A stretch of 64,000 nucleotides of DNA from Hortaea werneckii (GCA_037044905.1 JBAOKB010000144.1:2294001-2358000), one strand, 5' to 3'; counted from the stretch's first letter, positions 36,065-47,416 are shown. Numbers and translations: made by a program. The notes: generated by a model from the letters alone, not told the origin.

Positions 36065-37583
36065 CTACCGCTGAGTACCCTTTCCATCTCCAATCTCCTC
36101 TTTCAAGATCCTCACCTGCTTCTTGACTTCACGCCATAGCACATAATTATCTAGGTCAGAGTCGCCCTCTTCAGTCTGCCTAACCTCCCAAACCCAATCG
36201 TACAGACCTTTGAATGCTCTCTTGCTTTCTCTATCGCAAGAGCTGCCATTGTTTGGACGCGGATGAGTGTCCATACACTCAAGACACAATCTCTGGCTAG
36301 ACTCGTCTCTGTCCCGAGCAATCGAGAGAAGGGAAGCAACCATAGCCTCTTGAAGGTAAGCAAAGGAGAAGTTTGGCGTGATCTTTGCAATAGCCGGGCA
36401 GAGCTTGTCTGGAAACTCCACATCGCTGTTATCTTCCAGCTTCTTCTGCCAGTACTGCATATACTTTGTACGCTCCTCCATGTTAGGATTAGGGAAGAAG
36501 TACTTCCTGTCGAACCTTGATGGCCGCTTGGCGATACCCGGGTCGAGTCTATCGAGGTGGTTTGTCGAGCCGACCATAAGGATGCCGTCGTTCTTCGAGA
36601 TACCATCTACTGCGTTCAGGAAATACGATCTCACGTTGTCGGTGACGATAGAGTCGAGATCTTCAAAGACAAGGTAGCAAGGTGCTGTGCGGCGCGCGAG
36701 ACTGAAGATGGAGTTGATCGAGTACTCGGGTCCTCCAAAGGACGAGAGCGACTTTACGTATAGAGTAGGCACAGCCGGCTCGCGCTTGTAGAGCTGGTTC
36801 ATCATGGCTTTGATCGAAATCGTCTTGCCGTTACCTGACGCCGTGAGCTCAGCTTGTGCCGTGTGTCCGAATGACAATCCAACTTACCTGGTGGACCATA
36901 ATAGATGATGCCTCGCTTCCAAGGCACACGCAGCTTGTCGTACGTTTCTCTGCTATCGAAAAAGTTCTCTACGTCCTTAATGATGGCGCTCTTCATGTCT
37001 TCGGCCAGGATAACGTCTTCCCACCGAGCCTTCTGAACGGATTCCCAGAGAGAGCGGTCTTTTTCCCATATACCGCCATCAAAGACCCAAATCTCGTTGT
37101 GAAGCTCATGGGTCCACACGCCGGCTTCGAACAACAGTTTATTGGTTGCCTCCACCGAACCAGACAAGATGTACTGATTTGTAATCGGAGGATAGCTGCT
37201 CTGGCCATCTCTTCCTTCGGCAAAACATACAACATACTCTTTGCCCTGCCAGTCAAGCAGGTACTTGCCAAACTTCACAATGTCACCCAACGCGCCCCTG
37301 GGGCCAGTTAGGCGGCTCGCAGGCGGAACGAATGTTCTCCATGTCAGACGGTCCTTCTCTTTATCGATTGGCGCCATAGATGCATGGCCGGCACCCGCGT
37401 AGGCGAAGAGATTGCATGATGATCTTGGGACTACAGTCAGATGCAACTCGGGATACTCCTCCGTAGAGCTTCGACCACGACGGCATCGGTGTTCACACGG
37501 CTCGCAGAGGAATGCTCGAAGTAGGCACGGGAGGTTTCGCCTTGCGAAGGAGCAGGACGATTGGCCATGCTTCCGACAGTCAT
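36065..37583 (-). CDS. Bcs1-like AAA+ ATPase, one frameshift
   Basis: A single AAA+ module of the Bcs1-related group that is expanded in fungi; its cellular substrate is unknown. Exons are 37583-36888 and 36834-36065; the 53-nt intron sits within the Walker A motif and joining gives YYGPPGNGKTISIKAMM. Walker B is CYLVFEDLDSIV, followed by MVGSTNHLDRLDPGIAKRPS and the arginine-finger region RFDRKYFF. The length is 488 aa after one correction. The ATG at 37583 gives MTVGSMANRPAPSQGETSRA. One C is missing at 37450-37452, where the frame passes from LRRSIP to ELHLTVVPRSS. No clear transmembrane segment is seen at the N-terminus, unlike yeast Bcs1 itself, so mitochondrial complex III assembly should not be assumed. 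Confidence 0.85.
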
Positions 37584-38360
37584 GATCTTCTGTCCTGACA
37601 CAACTCTGTACGGAGGAAGGCACTCGATCAGATGGTGCTACAGGAACGAGGTCGCTCGTCTCAGCTGGCGTTGCTAGACCCGGGTCGCGGCTGGGAAGAG
37701 TTGCCCGCCAGTTGCTACGTTAATTTATGAAGCTGAAGTAAAGCGTTGCCTACTGCGATGAGAAGGATGATTACGTAGATGGCTATAAATGATGATGAAG
37801 GCCAGGTTGATGGATGGCAACATGGCTCAAAGGTAAGGTGAAGCATGACCGGCAAAAGTCGTGGTTGCGACAGCGGCGGCATTGCTGCGACTGACCTAGT
37901 TCCCTACCGACATACATGTCAACCTACATATCGAGGTGCCGTCTAACGCAAGTACACTTGACGATTGCTTCAACTACCCGTTTCCTCTCAAAGGCATCTT
38001 GACAAGCAGCTTGATGTTCTTGATGGAATTGTAAGCACGGCGGCAAGCCCGTTTAACGGAGAAAAGGCTGGAGGAAGCTTGGGGCCAAGGGACAAGCATC
38101 GTCATCGTAAGTCGTTTAAAAAGCCCTGGCTCGGTACAATCGCGAGAAGCGGGGTGCGCATTGCTTACCTCCTCGCCATCGTATGATGATTTATGAAAAT
38201 GCGAATCCGGTGAACAAGAATGGTACGATACAGGTAGGGACGTATTCAGGCTGGTGCCACTGGTTCTTCTTCACCCGTTATTGAAACCTATTTGAGATTT
38301 GAAATCAGCCTTTTTTGAGTAGAGTTTCCTGCGACATTTATTCAGATAGCCTGAGGGACA
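37584..38360. other. Divergent intergenic AAA ATPase/SDR
   Basis: This 777-bp interval is the shared upstream region of two divergent genes. No motif or coding sequence was recognised. Confidence 0.55.
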
Positions 38361-39263
38361 ATGGCAAGTCCATACCCTCACAAAGGCAAGACAGCACTCA
38401 TCACAGGCGCCTGCGGAGGTCTAGGGCGAGATATGCGCAGACTTTCCTCCAGCTAGGCGCCAATGTCGTCGTCTGCGATGTCAATGAGCAGCTCATTTCG
38501 GACTTCAACGAGAAAATCGCCTCGGCCTATCCAGAGTGCGTGTTGACCGTGAAATGCGACGTCACCGACGAAGCAGCATTAGACGAGTTGTTCCAGCAAG
38601 CAGAGAACAAGTTTGGCCGCCTTGACTATGTGGTCAACAATGCCGTGAGTCTAGCACTGCGTAGCAATCCATGTATACGTGCGCGCTAACAGTCGGACGA
38701 AGGGTATAATGGACAAGTTCGACCCTGCAGGCGAGATGGATCGCAGTATGTGGGACCGTGTCATCGCCATTAACCTCACAGCTCCAGCAATGGTCACGAA
38801 GCGTGCCGTGAACATGTTTCTTAAACACGAGACGCCCGGAGCAATTGTCAACATCGCCTCGATAGCCGGGACGAGAGGCTACGCTTCCGGCGCGGCATAC
38901 ACCGCAAGCAAGCATGGCATTCTCGGCCTCACGAAGAATACCGGGGTGTACTATGCACCCCAGGGTATTAGGTGCAATGCGATCATGGCCGGCGGAATGA
39001 ACACTAACATCGCATCTGCTTTCATGAATGGACTCAACATGGAAGGCCTGAAGACGATGCGGAAGACCTGTAAGTTTAAATATGTGACATTTGCTTGTCC
39101 ACTCTCGGCAAGAGTACTAAATGGATTTGCAGTTCCCGAGGAGCATTATAGGACTGTTTCGACGGAAAAAATAGCGAAGCTCGTGTCTTACCTCTGTTCA
39201 GACGATGCAGAAATTGTGAACGGTGCTTGCTGGACTGCAGACGGTGGATGGACAGCCAATTAA
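38361..39263 (+). CDS. Short-chain dehydrogenase/reductase, one frameshift
   Basis: A classical SDR using NAD(P)(H); substrate unknown. Exons are 38361-38644, 38703-39069 and 39133-39263, giving 260 aa. The start MASPYPHKGKTALITGACGG carries the cofactor motif TGxxxGxG (TGACGGLG). The cofactor-loop region VVVCDVNEQLISDF has the Asp that usually favours NAD. The first intron splits the NNAG motif (NNA then GIMDKFDP). IVNIASIAG and the catalytic YTASK (Tyr, Lys) follow, then YYAPQGIRCNAIMAGGMNTN. Between GGLGR and YAQTFLQLGANV at about 38428-38433 one base is missing. The end, ACWTADGGWTAN, is typical of the family. It may be a 3-oxoacyl-ACP reductase-like enzyme, but that is only a family-level guess. 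Confidence 0.9.
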
Positions 39264-41347
39264 TCCGTATTCTGCTTGTCGGACAAATTGCTCAATGAGA
39301 TGGCGAGGGTTGAAGTGCAGATTCAAGCAATCAATCTCGATTTCGCCCGTGAAACTTCTCCTTTCGATGTCAAAGACTTCTAGTGAATTTGAGCTTCAGC
39401 TCGCTGTCGGGAAAATACTCTCTAAGCCCTGCCGTTTACTTTGATTACCGTGCGTTGAGCTGGCATGGAACTAGGTTGTATTGGTTGGTGCTCGAGATCT
39501 GCGCAGTTGCTCATTCTTTGCCGCAAAATTGCTGCCGGTTGAGCGTCGATTGCTGCGGCTAAGTGCGTTGACAACGCCTCAATACAGCATTAGTGTGACA
39601 AAGTCGCAGAAGACCTGCATTTAGATACCGTAGGAGCACCGAATTGTCTGTGTCAGGGTGCATCGGCATGAATTCGAAGTTTCAAACAATGCGCCCTCGG
39701 CAGGAGTAACGGAAGATTACTATATACTCGATACCACAGGGCCGGTAGGAAGGCAAGGCGGTGTTCTAGGTGCATTCCCTGTAGCACCTAGGGGTTCCTT
39801 ACCGAGCAAATGCAGGGACGTATGTTTGCGCCATGTGCGTCCCAGGTCCACTCCAGTAGTGCCATCAGAGCTTCCGCTCCGCCGGTAGGGGAGTCCCTTG
39901 CGGAGACGATGGTTGGCACAGTTTCTAGGAGTCCAACGCACGGAGGACCCGCCCGGGGTGTCACACAAACCCTTCTACCGAAACGCGCGCGCTTTCTCCA
40001 CGGCGTGTGCGCAACCGACAAAACAGCGGCTACCCGGATGGCCCGGCTGCACTTTATTCATTATATGTAGAGCGACTAGTAAAATGCCCTAAGTCAGGGT
40101 CGGAAGACGCCAGAGCCGCAAAGGCTTTAGCAAATGGGATCACGTGCAGAGCAAGTCGGATCGATGGGATGGATGATGGCCGCTGCCGGACAACTCACGA
40201 GACTCCGATGCCATCGTCACCTGGTCCATGACAAATGCGCTAATTCTGATCGCGCAACGTCTGTGTCGCTCGAGAAATAGGAGCAGTGGGCTGACGCAGC
40301 ACAATCGGATGACGATCGCTTGGATTGTGTCGTGCGCCGTGGGATGCCGTCTTGCTGGGTTGCAGCGAAGCGGTGGATACACGCAACCATGGTCGGCGCG
40401 TGAGAGAGGTGGAGGGTGGCCTCGAAGCAGCGAAAAGCGCGCGCGAGACGGCCTTGACCCGTGCTTGCGGATGCTTGTGTGATCGACGAAAGCGGTATCC
40501 ATAATCCATGGGATGCGGACGGGTGCGCGGAGAGAATCCCCATTCGGCCGCCGCAGTTCGAGTGGCCTGACCCAATCAGACGACAGCCTTCTCGCTGAAG
40601 CGAGGCGCCGTCAGCCAAGCTCACCAAGGCTGCGCCGAGGTGACGCGAAGTTTATGGACGACATCACCGGTACCGAAGCACATTGGGCCAAAGACATCAT
40701 CGACAAAGCCTAAACGCAGCCGGCGTTCGACGTGCGACCGAGAGACGACGATGGACAGAGCAGTCAGGGACGACCAGGATGGCCGCTGCGACTTCGATAC
40801 GGTTATCTCGCACTCAGCCCGCCCTGCATACCATCCATGGGTTGCATGTACGGTCCTGTAACGGCCTGGTTGGCCCTAGATGCGATGCCATTTAGCCTGC
40901 ACTCAACAGCAGCAGCAAGCCAGCGAGCCAGCCCAGAGCCAGGATGCGCGCGGCACCAGCAATCCACGTAAATTATCGGCACGGGACCGTCAGACGCAAG
41001 CAGGCCCCGAACTGACCAATGCTCAAATTGCTTGACAATTTACCGAGCACGAGCTCCCTGTCTTCCTTTAGCCCGTCCCCACCGCGTTGCTAACTCCAGA
41101 TGCGCCGTGTGGAGAAGTATGAGGATCTCCCCCACACATCGCTCTGCTCATCGTTGAGCTAATTTGTTATGGTGTCTGCTCGCCCGTCGGTGCTCCTATA
41201 TAGCTAGGAAAAGCCTCCCCTCCCTCGGTCTGGAGCTTGCGTTGACGTCTCTTTTTCTCGCGCGTACCTCCATCCCCAGCGTCAAGTCCGTCCACTTTAC
41301 CCCGGTCTTTCCAGCTACACTTGCCTACCTGTCCAGTGTTAGCAACC
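39264..41347. other. 2.1-kb interval upstream of the acetate permease
   Basis: The largest gene-free stretch. All open frames are short or lack ATG and motifs. It is GC-balanced, without repeats or transposon remains that I can see. The right end holds CreA-like sites and a pyrimidine-rich leader for the acetate permease; long upstream regions are common for regulated transporters. Confidence 0.55.
41077..41135 (-). promoter_or_regulatory. CreA-like sites before the acetate permease
   Basis: CCCCAC at 41077-41082 and at 41130-41135 are reverse-strand GTGGGG matches to the CreA consensus SYGGRG. They lie 213-271 bp upstream of the permease ATG. Glucose repression of acetate uptake is known in fungi; function at these sites is inference. 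Confidence 0.25.
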
Positions 41348-42417
41348 ATGTCTACTGCTCAGGAGCAGAACGCCACGAACGCGGCCATGATGGAGAAGGA
41401 GTCCAATGGAACACACGGCATCGATCATGCCCACGGCAACCGCAAGCCTTACGACTATGGCGGCAACCCGCTGGCGCATATCAACACCGGCGATTCAGTC
41501 CGCCTGCCAGCCTTCGGTGGTGAATTCCAGCCAGGTCTCTACAAGTCGACCGAGCACCGCAAGTTCGCCAACCCAGCTCCTCTGGGCCTGAGCGCTTTCG
41601 CCCTGACAACTTTCGTCCTGTCTCTGATCAACCTGGGTACCCGCGGTATCAGCGGACCTAGCATCGTCATTGGCCCTGCGTTTGGATACGGCGGACTTGT
41701 CCAGCTGCTAGCTGGCATGTGGTGCGTACAGTCAGAAATTCATCTAAATCGAGTGCCTCATGGCTAACAAATTGAAGGGAAATGGCTGTCGGCAACACTT
41801 TCGGTGCAACTGCGCTTTCATCTTACGGTGGTTTCTGGATCGGCACTGCCATCATCCTGACACCGGGTGGGTTTGAGATTGAAGAGACCTTGATTACGGA
41901 CAATGGCAACGAGATCAACTTCCTGAACTCTTTTGGTCTGTACCTGATGGTACGCGTTCTAAATCTGTTGTGGCAGCGCGTGAAATAGATGGCTAATTAT
42001 GATTTTAGGGCTGGTTCATCTTCACCTTCCTGCTGTTGATGTGCACCCTGCGCTCCACAGTTGCCTTCTTCCTTCTCTTCTTCACTCTCGACATGGCTTT
42101 CTTGCTGCTCGGTATCGGCTACCTCGTCAATGGCGGCCAGTCCGCCGCCAGCCCAGCGCCGCAGGAAGGCTGTATCATTGCCGGTGGTGCATTCGGCATC
42201 CTGGCAGCTTTCATCGCTTGGTAAGCGCAAAACGTCCATCATACACTTATCAAGGACTTCACTAACACAGCACCAGGTACAATGCCCTCGCCGGTATCGC
42301 CGATCCAAGCAACTCTTCTTCCTCATCCCCGTCGCCCACTTCCCCTGGTCTGAGAAGGGTCGTGAGAGGCGCAACAAGGTCGACAATGACGCCGCCCGTG
42401 CTGAGCAGGGCGTGTAA
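41348..42417 (+). CDS. acpA: Acetate permease, GPR1/FUN34/YaaH family, one frameshift
   Basis: A plasma-membrane acetate/monocarboxylate transporter like A. nidulans AcpA and yeast Ady2. Exons are 41348-41721, 41778-41949, 42009-42220 and 42277-42417, giving 299 aa. The cytosolic N-terminus is about 85 residues. The family signature NPAPLGLSAFALTTFVLSL opens the membrane part, followed by FGYGGLVQLLAGMWEMAVGN, whose Trp codon is rebuilt across the first intron, and TFGATALSSYGGFWIG. Six hydrophobic segments are visible. In the last exon one base is missing at about 42311-42316: the frame goes from DPSNS to FFLIPVAHFPWSEKGR and ends AARAEQGV. It would supply acetate to the acetyl-CoA synthetase encoded at the left end of the window, although the two are 38 kb apart. 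Confidence 0.93.
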
Positions 42418-42965
42418 AGCCCACGTCGAAGAGGAGTTTGATACCCCACCGTGCTGCGCTTGGCTGCGACAGAACAGCGTGGAATATAATGTGATGTATC
42501 GAAGACATCTTGAATACCCAAATTTTTGTCCGTACGCTTGTAATATCATGAGATTTTTTCCCTTCTTACACCGGAGACGTTTCTTTCCCTATGTTACTGT
42601 GCATGTACCTTGCTCGTATCGTCACAACTGCGCTTTCTGGTAGCTAGGTGTGTTGAACCTCGTAGTTGGCATGCAGTCTTGTTAAGCGACCGAAGCGTGT
42701 CCCATTCTGTCCTATTTGGCGTAGACAAGCTATTGGGCTTAATACTAAGCATTGAGTTGCATCCCGTGGCTTTTTCAGTTGCGTAAGGCTAGTCATGCAT
42801 GAGTGCTTGTGATTATGTGCTGCCGTCTCTTGGCTTGTTCTGTAGTCTTATTGGTCTTGGTATCTAGTGGTATCTAGAAAGTACATGTATAAGCTTCTAA
42901 CCCAATCGCCACGCTCCATCATATCCCCATCCCATTACACTGTCTTAACGCCATGCTTGGAAACA
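42418..42965. other. Convergent intergenic permease/WSC-PAN hydrolase
   Basis: 548 bp between two convergent stop codons; 3' UTRs are expected. No gene or repeat is seen. Confidence 0.6.
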
Positions 42966-45900
42966 CTAGAAGCCAAAGAATCGAAGCGAGCGACGAGATT
43001 GCGCTTGCGGAGTCGGAGTTGCAGTTGCGGTGCTTGTACTGGGAACAAGCTGTGCGCCTTGGACGGCGTTGTTGGATATTGCTTTGCCAAGCTTGTTCTT
43101 CATGTAGCAAGCAGAGCCAGATTTGGCCACGGCGACACAACCCGTGGTATTGTCGCAGGTGTCGATACATTGCGTGAAATTAGAGACGTACACCATCTTC
43201 AGGTTCCCGCCGGAGTAGTCTGTGTTGCAGGTGACGAGGAAGTTGTTCCCTTGTGTGCCTGTGTAGACGGTCGAATTTGATCCAGGGCACACTACCTTAG
43301 TAGGTGTTGGTGATGCTGAAGAGGTGATGGATGTTGTAAAAGAGAGAGAGACAGTGGTCGATGATGAAGTTGTCCCTGTCGCCACGCTAGAAGAACTTGA
43401 GCTTAAGGACGATGTACTAGATGTTGAAGTTGTTGCTTGCGCCGAAGTTGAGGAGCTAGAACTCGATGACGCCGTACTCGACGCGCTAGATAAGCTGGAT
43501 GAGCTAGATGATGCCGTGCTCGACGCGCTGGACGAGCTGGACGATGAGCTGGACGATGAGCTGGACGATGAGCTGGACGATGAGCTGGATGAGCTGGATG
43601 AGCTTGATGAGCTGGATGAGCTGGATGAGCTGGATGAGCTGGATGAGCTGGATGAGCTGGATGAGCTGGATGAGCTGGATGATGAGCTGGATGATGAGCT
43701 GGATGATGAGCTGGATAATGAGCTAGGTGAGCTGGGTGAGATGGATGAGCTCGAGGAGCTCGAGGTGCTCGAAGTAGTAGGCGTAATAGATGGGTCTAAA
43801 GACGAGACTGTGTCCGACGTAGAGCTTGAAGAAGTTGAGCTCGATGATGTCGTGCCAAGCACGCCTGACGAGCTTGATGGGGTCAAAGATGAAGTTGAGC
43901 TCGATGAAGAGGTCGACTCCGCAGGACTTGAAGTACTCGAAGTGGTCGATGAAGTCGTGCTTGGAGGAGGAGGAGGTCGAAGAGGTAGACGAGCTTGAAA
44001 TGGTGGACTCAGATGCGGACACGCTGGCCGAGAGCGTTGAGCTGATACTTGCTGGAGAAGTCGACGAGACTGAAGAGCTGCTCATAGAAGTTCCGCCGCT
44101 ACTGCTAGTTGGTGATGATGTCGAAGAGGAGGTCGGCAAAGCGTTTTCGACAAGCCTTGCTCCCCATACACCGTTCTGGACTGCGGCGCCGACCGAGGAT
44201 TTCAGGTAACATGCACTTCCACTACGTTGTGTTAACATATATTTTGCCGGCAGTGATGTAGAGCTGGGAAGGGGAAAAGACGAACCTTAAGCTAACATCC
44301 ACGCAGGACAGATTCGCGGCACAATTCGAGATGCACTCGTTGAAGCCACTTACGGACATAGAAGTCAGATCGCCTGCGGCATGATCGATGCCGCACTCGA
44401 CGAGGAAGTTCTTGCCACCGATGGTGACCGTCTGGCCATCAGAAGCAGGACAAGACAAGGCTGTGGCAACGGCACTAGTGGACGTGGTGCTCGTTACGGT
44501 GGAGCTGCTCTGAACGGTAGAGGAGCTTGACTGCGTGTTGGATGCCGATGAAGAAGGATTAGAAGACATAATCGCCTTGGCACCTAGAGACTTAGTTAGC
44601 AGCCATGCTACACGGAGAAAGCTGCATCAATGCTTACCCCAGACGCCGTTTGGCACTGCGGCTCCAAGGGAGCCCTTCAAGTAGCAAGCTGATCCAGAAA
44701 GGCTCACGTCAATGCAGCGGGCATCCTTCGTGCAAGCTTGCATGCATTCGTAGAAGCTGCCGACAGATAACGAGGAGAGGTCGCCGCCTGCATGATCGAT
44801 GCCGCCTGCTCGATGATCAGCCAGTGTCCCCTGAAGGCGTATAACAAGCTTCTTACATTCAATAAGGAACGAGGTCCCGTTGACGGTGATGGTTTGGCCA
44901 TCTGCATTCGGACAGGTAATCGTTGTAGGAGAGGCAGAAGCGGAAGCAGTCGAAGTTGAGGATATCGAGGTGCTGCTTGTTGCGATCGTAGCGGTTGAGT
45001 CTGTAGAGGAGGAGGAAGTCGAAGTTGATGAAGAGCTCGAGGCTATGTTAAGCTTTGCTCCCCAACCGCACCATTCGGAACGGCCGCTCCAAGGGTGGAC
45101 TTCCTGTGAGAAGAGTGAGTATGACCGACAATGAAGCTGTTGGGGCGTGAACACTTACAAATAGCATGCCGATCCACTCAAGGAAACGTCTACGCAATTG
45201 GCGTTTTTGGCGCAGGCATCGATACATCTATCCGTTCATCAGTGCCCGGTCTCCTTGTCTCGTCATTATATTCTTGCTTACTCCTGAAAGCTACCGACGC
45301 TTTGAGCTGTCAAATCGCCTCCCGCATGATCTACTCCGCACTGCAGCATGTCAGTACCATCCTTTCGTAGTGTAAGGGACCTGACGTGGACCAACCTCGA
45401 TGGTGAAATTCTTCCCATTCGACATGATGACGGTGTTGTCTGAGCTAGGACAAGAAATCGCAGTCGAGGAAGATCCCTGTGAAGACGAAGTTTGAGTTGC
45501 TGTGGACGTTGTCGAGCTACTCGACGAAGCGACAAAGTCGTAATTCTGGTAGACAGTCAAGCGATTACCGGCGCCGCAAAACTAGCGAAGCACGGTCAGT
45601 CTACTATCGATTCGCATTCTGGACATCTCTTTGACTTACCTGAGTAGCGTCGTCCGCGCATGTCATCGAGCAATCACCAGAAAGAGTGACAGAGGCACCT
45701 ACGCCAAGCGTATTGCCGCAGTAGCATTCGCTGGCGTACTCTGTCCCGAAGTACTTGTATCCCGAGCAGTAGTTCGCGCAATAGTCCAAGTCGACAAAAG
45801 ATCCAGAGGTACCCTTGGCGCCTAAGGCACGGCCGCTGGAGCCCTCAGTGTAACAGTTAAGGTAAGTGAAGGCCCCAATGGTCTCAGGAGTACCAGGCTG

Positions 45901-47416
45901 GCCGTTAACGACAGGTTGTCCGTTTGAGAAGAGAGAAAGGCGGTTGCTGCCACCGCAAACCTCGGAGCTGTTGCCTGGACAAGGGATCTGACAGGAGCTG
46001 TCGATGACTTGAGTTGCTGCGTACCCAAGGGCATTGCCGCAAAAGCACTGAGAACCAAATTCAATGCCAGCGATACTGTATCCTTTATCGGCACAGGTCT
46101 GCGTGCATTTTTCAATGGTGTTAGAGTTGCCATCATAGGCCATGTAATCAATGGTCCGTGGCGACTGGTCCGACCAACAACCATAGTAGGTCATGTTCCC
46201 AGCGTACGTGTTGTTGTTGATGGCAGAGGAACTGCTGTTCAGATTTGGGTCCGGGTATGGATCGTCGCCAAGCTGCTGACGAGGGTATCCAAAGTCATAG
46301 GCACGACTTCCGTTGCCGTAGAAGTTGTCCTTGAACAAGCGAGCCTGTCCTGCTTTAGAAGCCATCATTGCTCCACCATCATGTCCCGACACCACAAAGT
46401 CGACCGTGTCGCAGTTGCGACCTGATGGATCTGGACATGAAGGTGGGAAGGCCTTGATGAAGTTGAAGAACCGCTCATTGCGGTTGGCACCGGTCGTTCC
46501 CGGCGCGCAGGACGAGGAGTCGTCACCGAGATCTAGAGTGCCACGAGCGTAGTTGACGGCTTTGCTGTTGAAGTTGGCGAGGATGCTCGAACGACCAGAT
46601 GCCACCAAGTCAGTAGCATATGTCATAGGATAGTCTGCGAACGCATTATACCCCTCACGATAATCGTCGTAGCCAAGACAAGATGCAGTGCTTAGTGGAC
46701 GATCAGCACTCAACCAGACATAGCTGTTCGGGTTGCCCACCCAGTAACTGACTGGAGTTGTCGTACCGAGCTGTTTACCGATAGCAGCATATCGTTGAAC
46801 TGTTTGCCCGCCAAGCGAGTGGCCAGCGACAACGATCTGGTTGATATTTGGAAAGAGGCTCTTGTTGTCAAAGTATTGAATAATCTGGTCGAGGCAGGTG
46901 TAGGACGAAATGGTGTTTTTAAACTTGTACGGGTACTGCGCGTTGCCGCCTGCAGACCATTGAGAGCCTTTCCAGACCAGTGCACTCGTGTAGGATCCTT
47001 GGCCTGATGGCAGACCGTCAATCCAAGGGTAGCCGCCATTGTTCTTGTCGTCGCCGTTGGCAAAGAATGGTGCTACTATGGCAACAGAGTCGGTGCTAAT
47101 CTCCTTGTTGTCGACTTGAGCGAGCGCGCTAAGCATATTAGCCATATACGTGCCAGGGTCCTGTTCAGCCCGTGGATGATGATGACTGCTCGCTTGAGGT
47201 TTGAAGGCACCAGTCTCTTGCCATCCTTTCCATGATTGATATAATTGATCAAAGTTAGGTTGTTTTTCGCTTTAGTATCCTGAATCTTCCAGAAGGCTAT
47301 TTCAGCGCCTGGTACGCCTGGCAAAGTCGTGGTGATTGTATCGCCTGCATACTCTTGACATTGTGCGAACCCAGCAGGAGCGCCACAAGCGCGTAAAGCA
47401 CTGCAGCGACGCCCAT
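42966..47416 (-). CDS. Secreted alpha/beta hydrolase with two WSC, four PAN/apple-like repeats and poly-Ser, four frameshifts
   Basis: About 1353 aa. The ATG at 47416 opens a signal peptide, MGVAAVLYALVALLLG. Residues ~20-400 are an alpha/beta hydrolase: IIIHGLNRDPGTYMANM (corrected) and nucleophile loop VVAGHSLGGQ, Ser near residue 201; SGHDGGAMM is a candidate His loop. Two WSC modules follow (YYGCWSDQSPRTI...CFCGNALG; YLNCYTEGSSGRAL...CYCGNTLG). Then come four Cys-patterned PAN/apple-like repeats of about 75 residues (NFTIECGVDHAGGDL, FLIECGIDHAGGDL, FLVECGIDHAAGDL, FLVTCNTDYSGGNL) joined by Ser/Thr linkers; a long poly-Ser block lies between repeats 3 and 4. Exons end at 45640, 45396, 45282, 45159, 44857, 44638 and 44286; all seven introns are 51-64 nt. 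Bases are missing near 47370, 47160 and 45064, and one is extra near 43961. The domains suggest a cell-wall or carbohydrate-bound esterase/lipase; the substrate is unknown. Confidence 0.85.
43531..43724. repeat. 9/12-bp coding minisatellite (poly-Ser)
   Basis: On the + strand the units read GACGATGAGCTG (12 bp, about four copies), then GATGAGCTG (9 bp, about a dozen), then GATGATGAGCTG (12 bp, three copies). Read on the - strand in the gene's frame they give TCA TCC AGC, that is serine in three different codons, so the repeat length is always a multiple of three. The + strand antisense frame would be an acidic Asp-Glu-Leu repeat, which I consider a shadow. Confidence 0.95.

Noticed and set aside
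39264..41347. A hidden transposon or long gene in the 2-kb gap
   Set aside because: No terminal repeats, transposase-like motifs or long protein-like frames were seen on either strand.
43324..43998. A 224-codon open frame on the + strand encoding an acidic Asp-Glu-Leu repeat
   Set aside because: It is the exact antisense of the poly-Ser block, lies inside a well-supported gene, and has no other feature; repeats of this unit stay open in several frames automatically.
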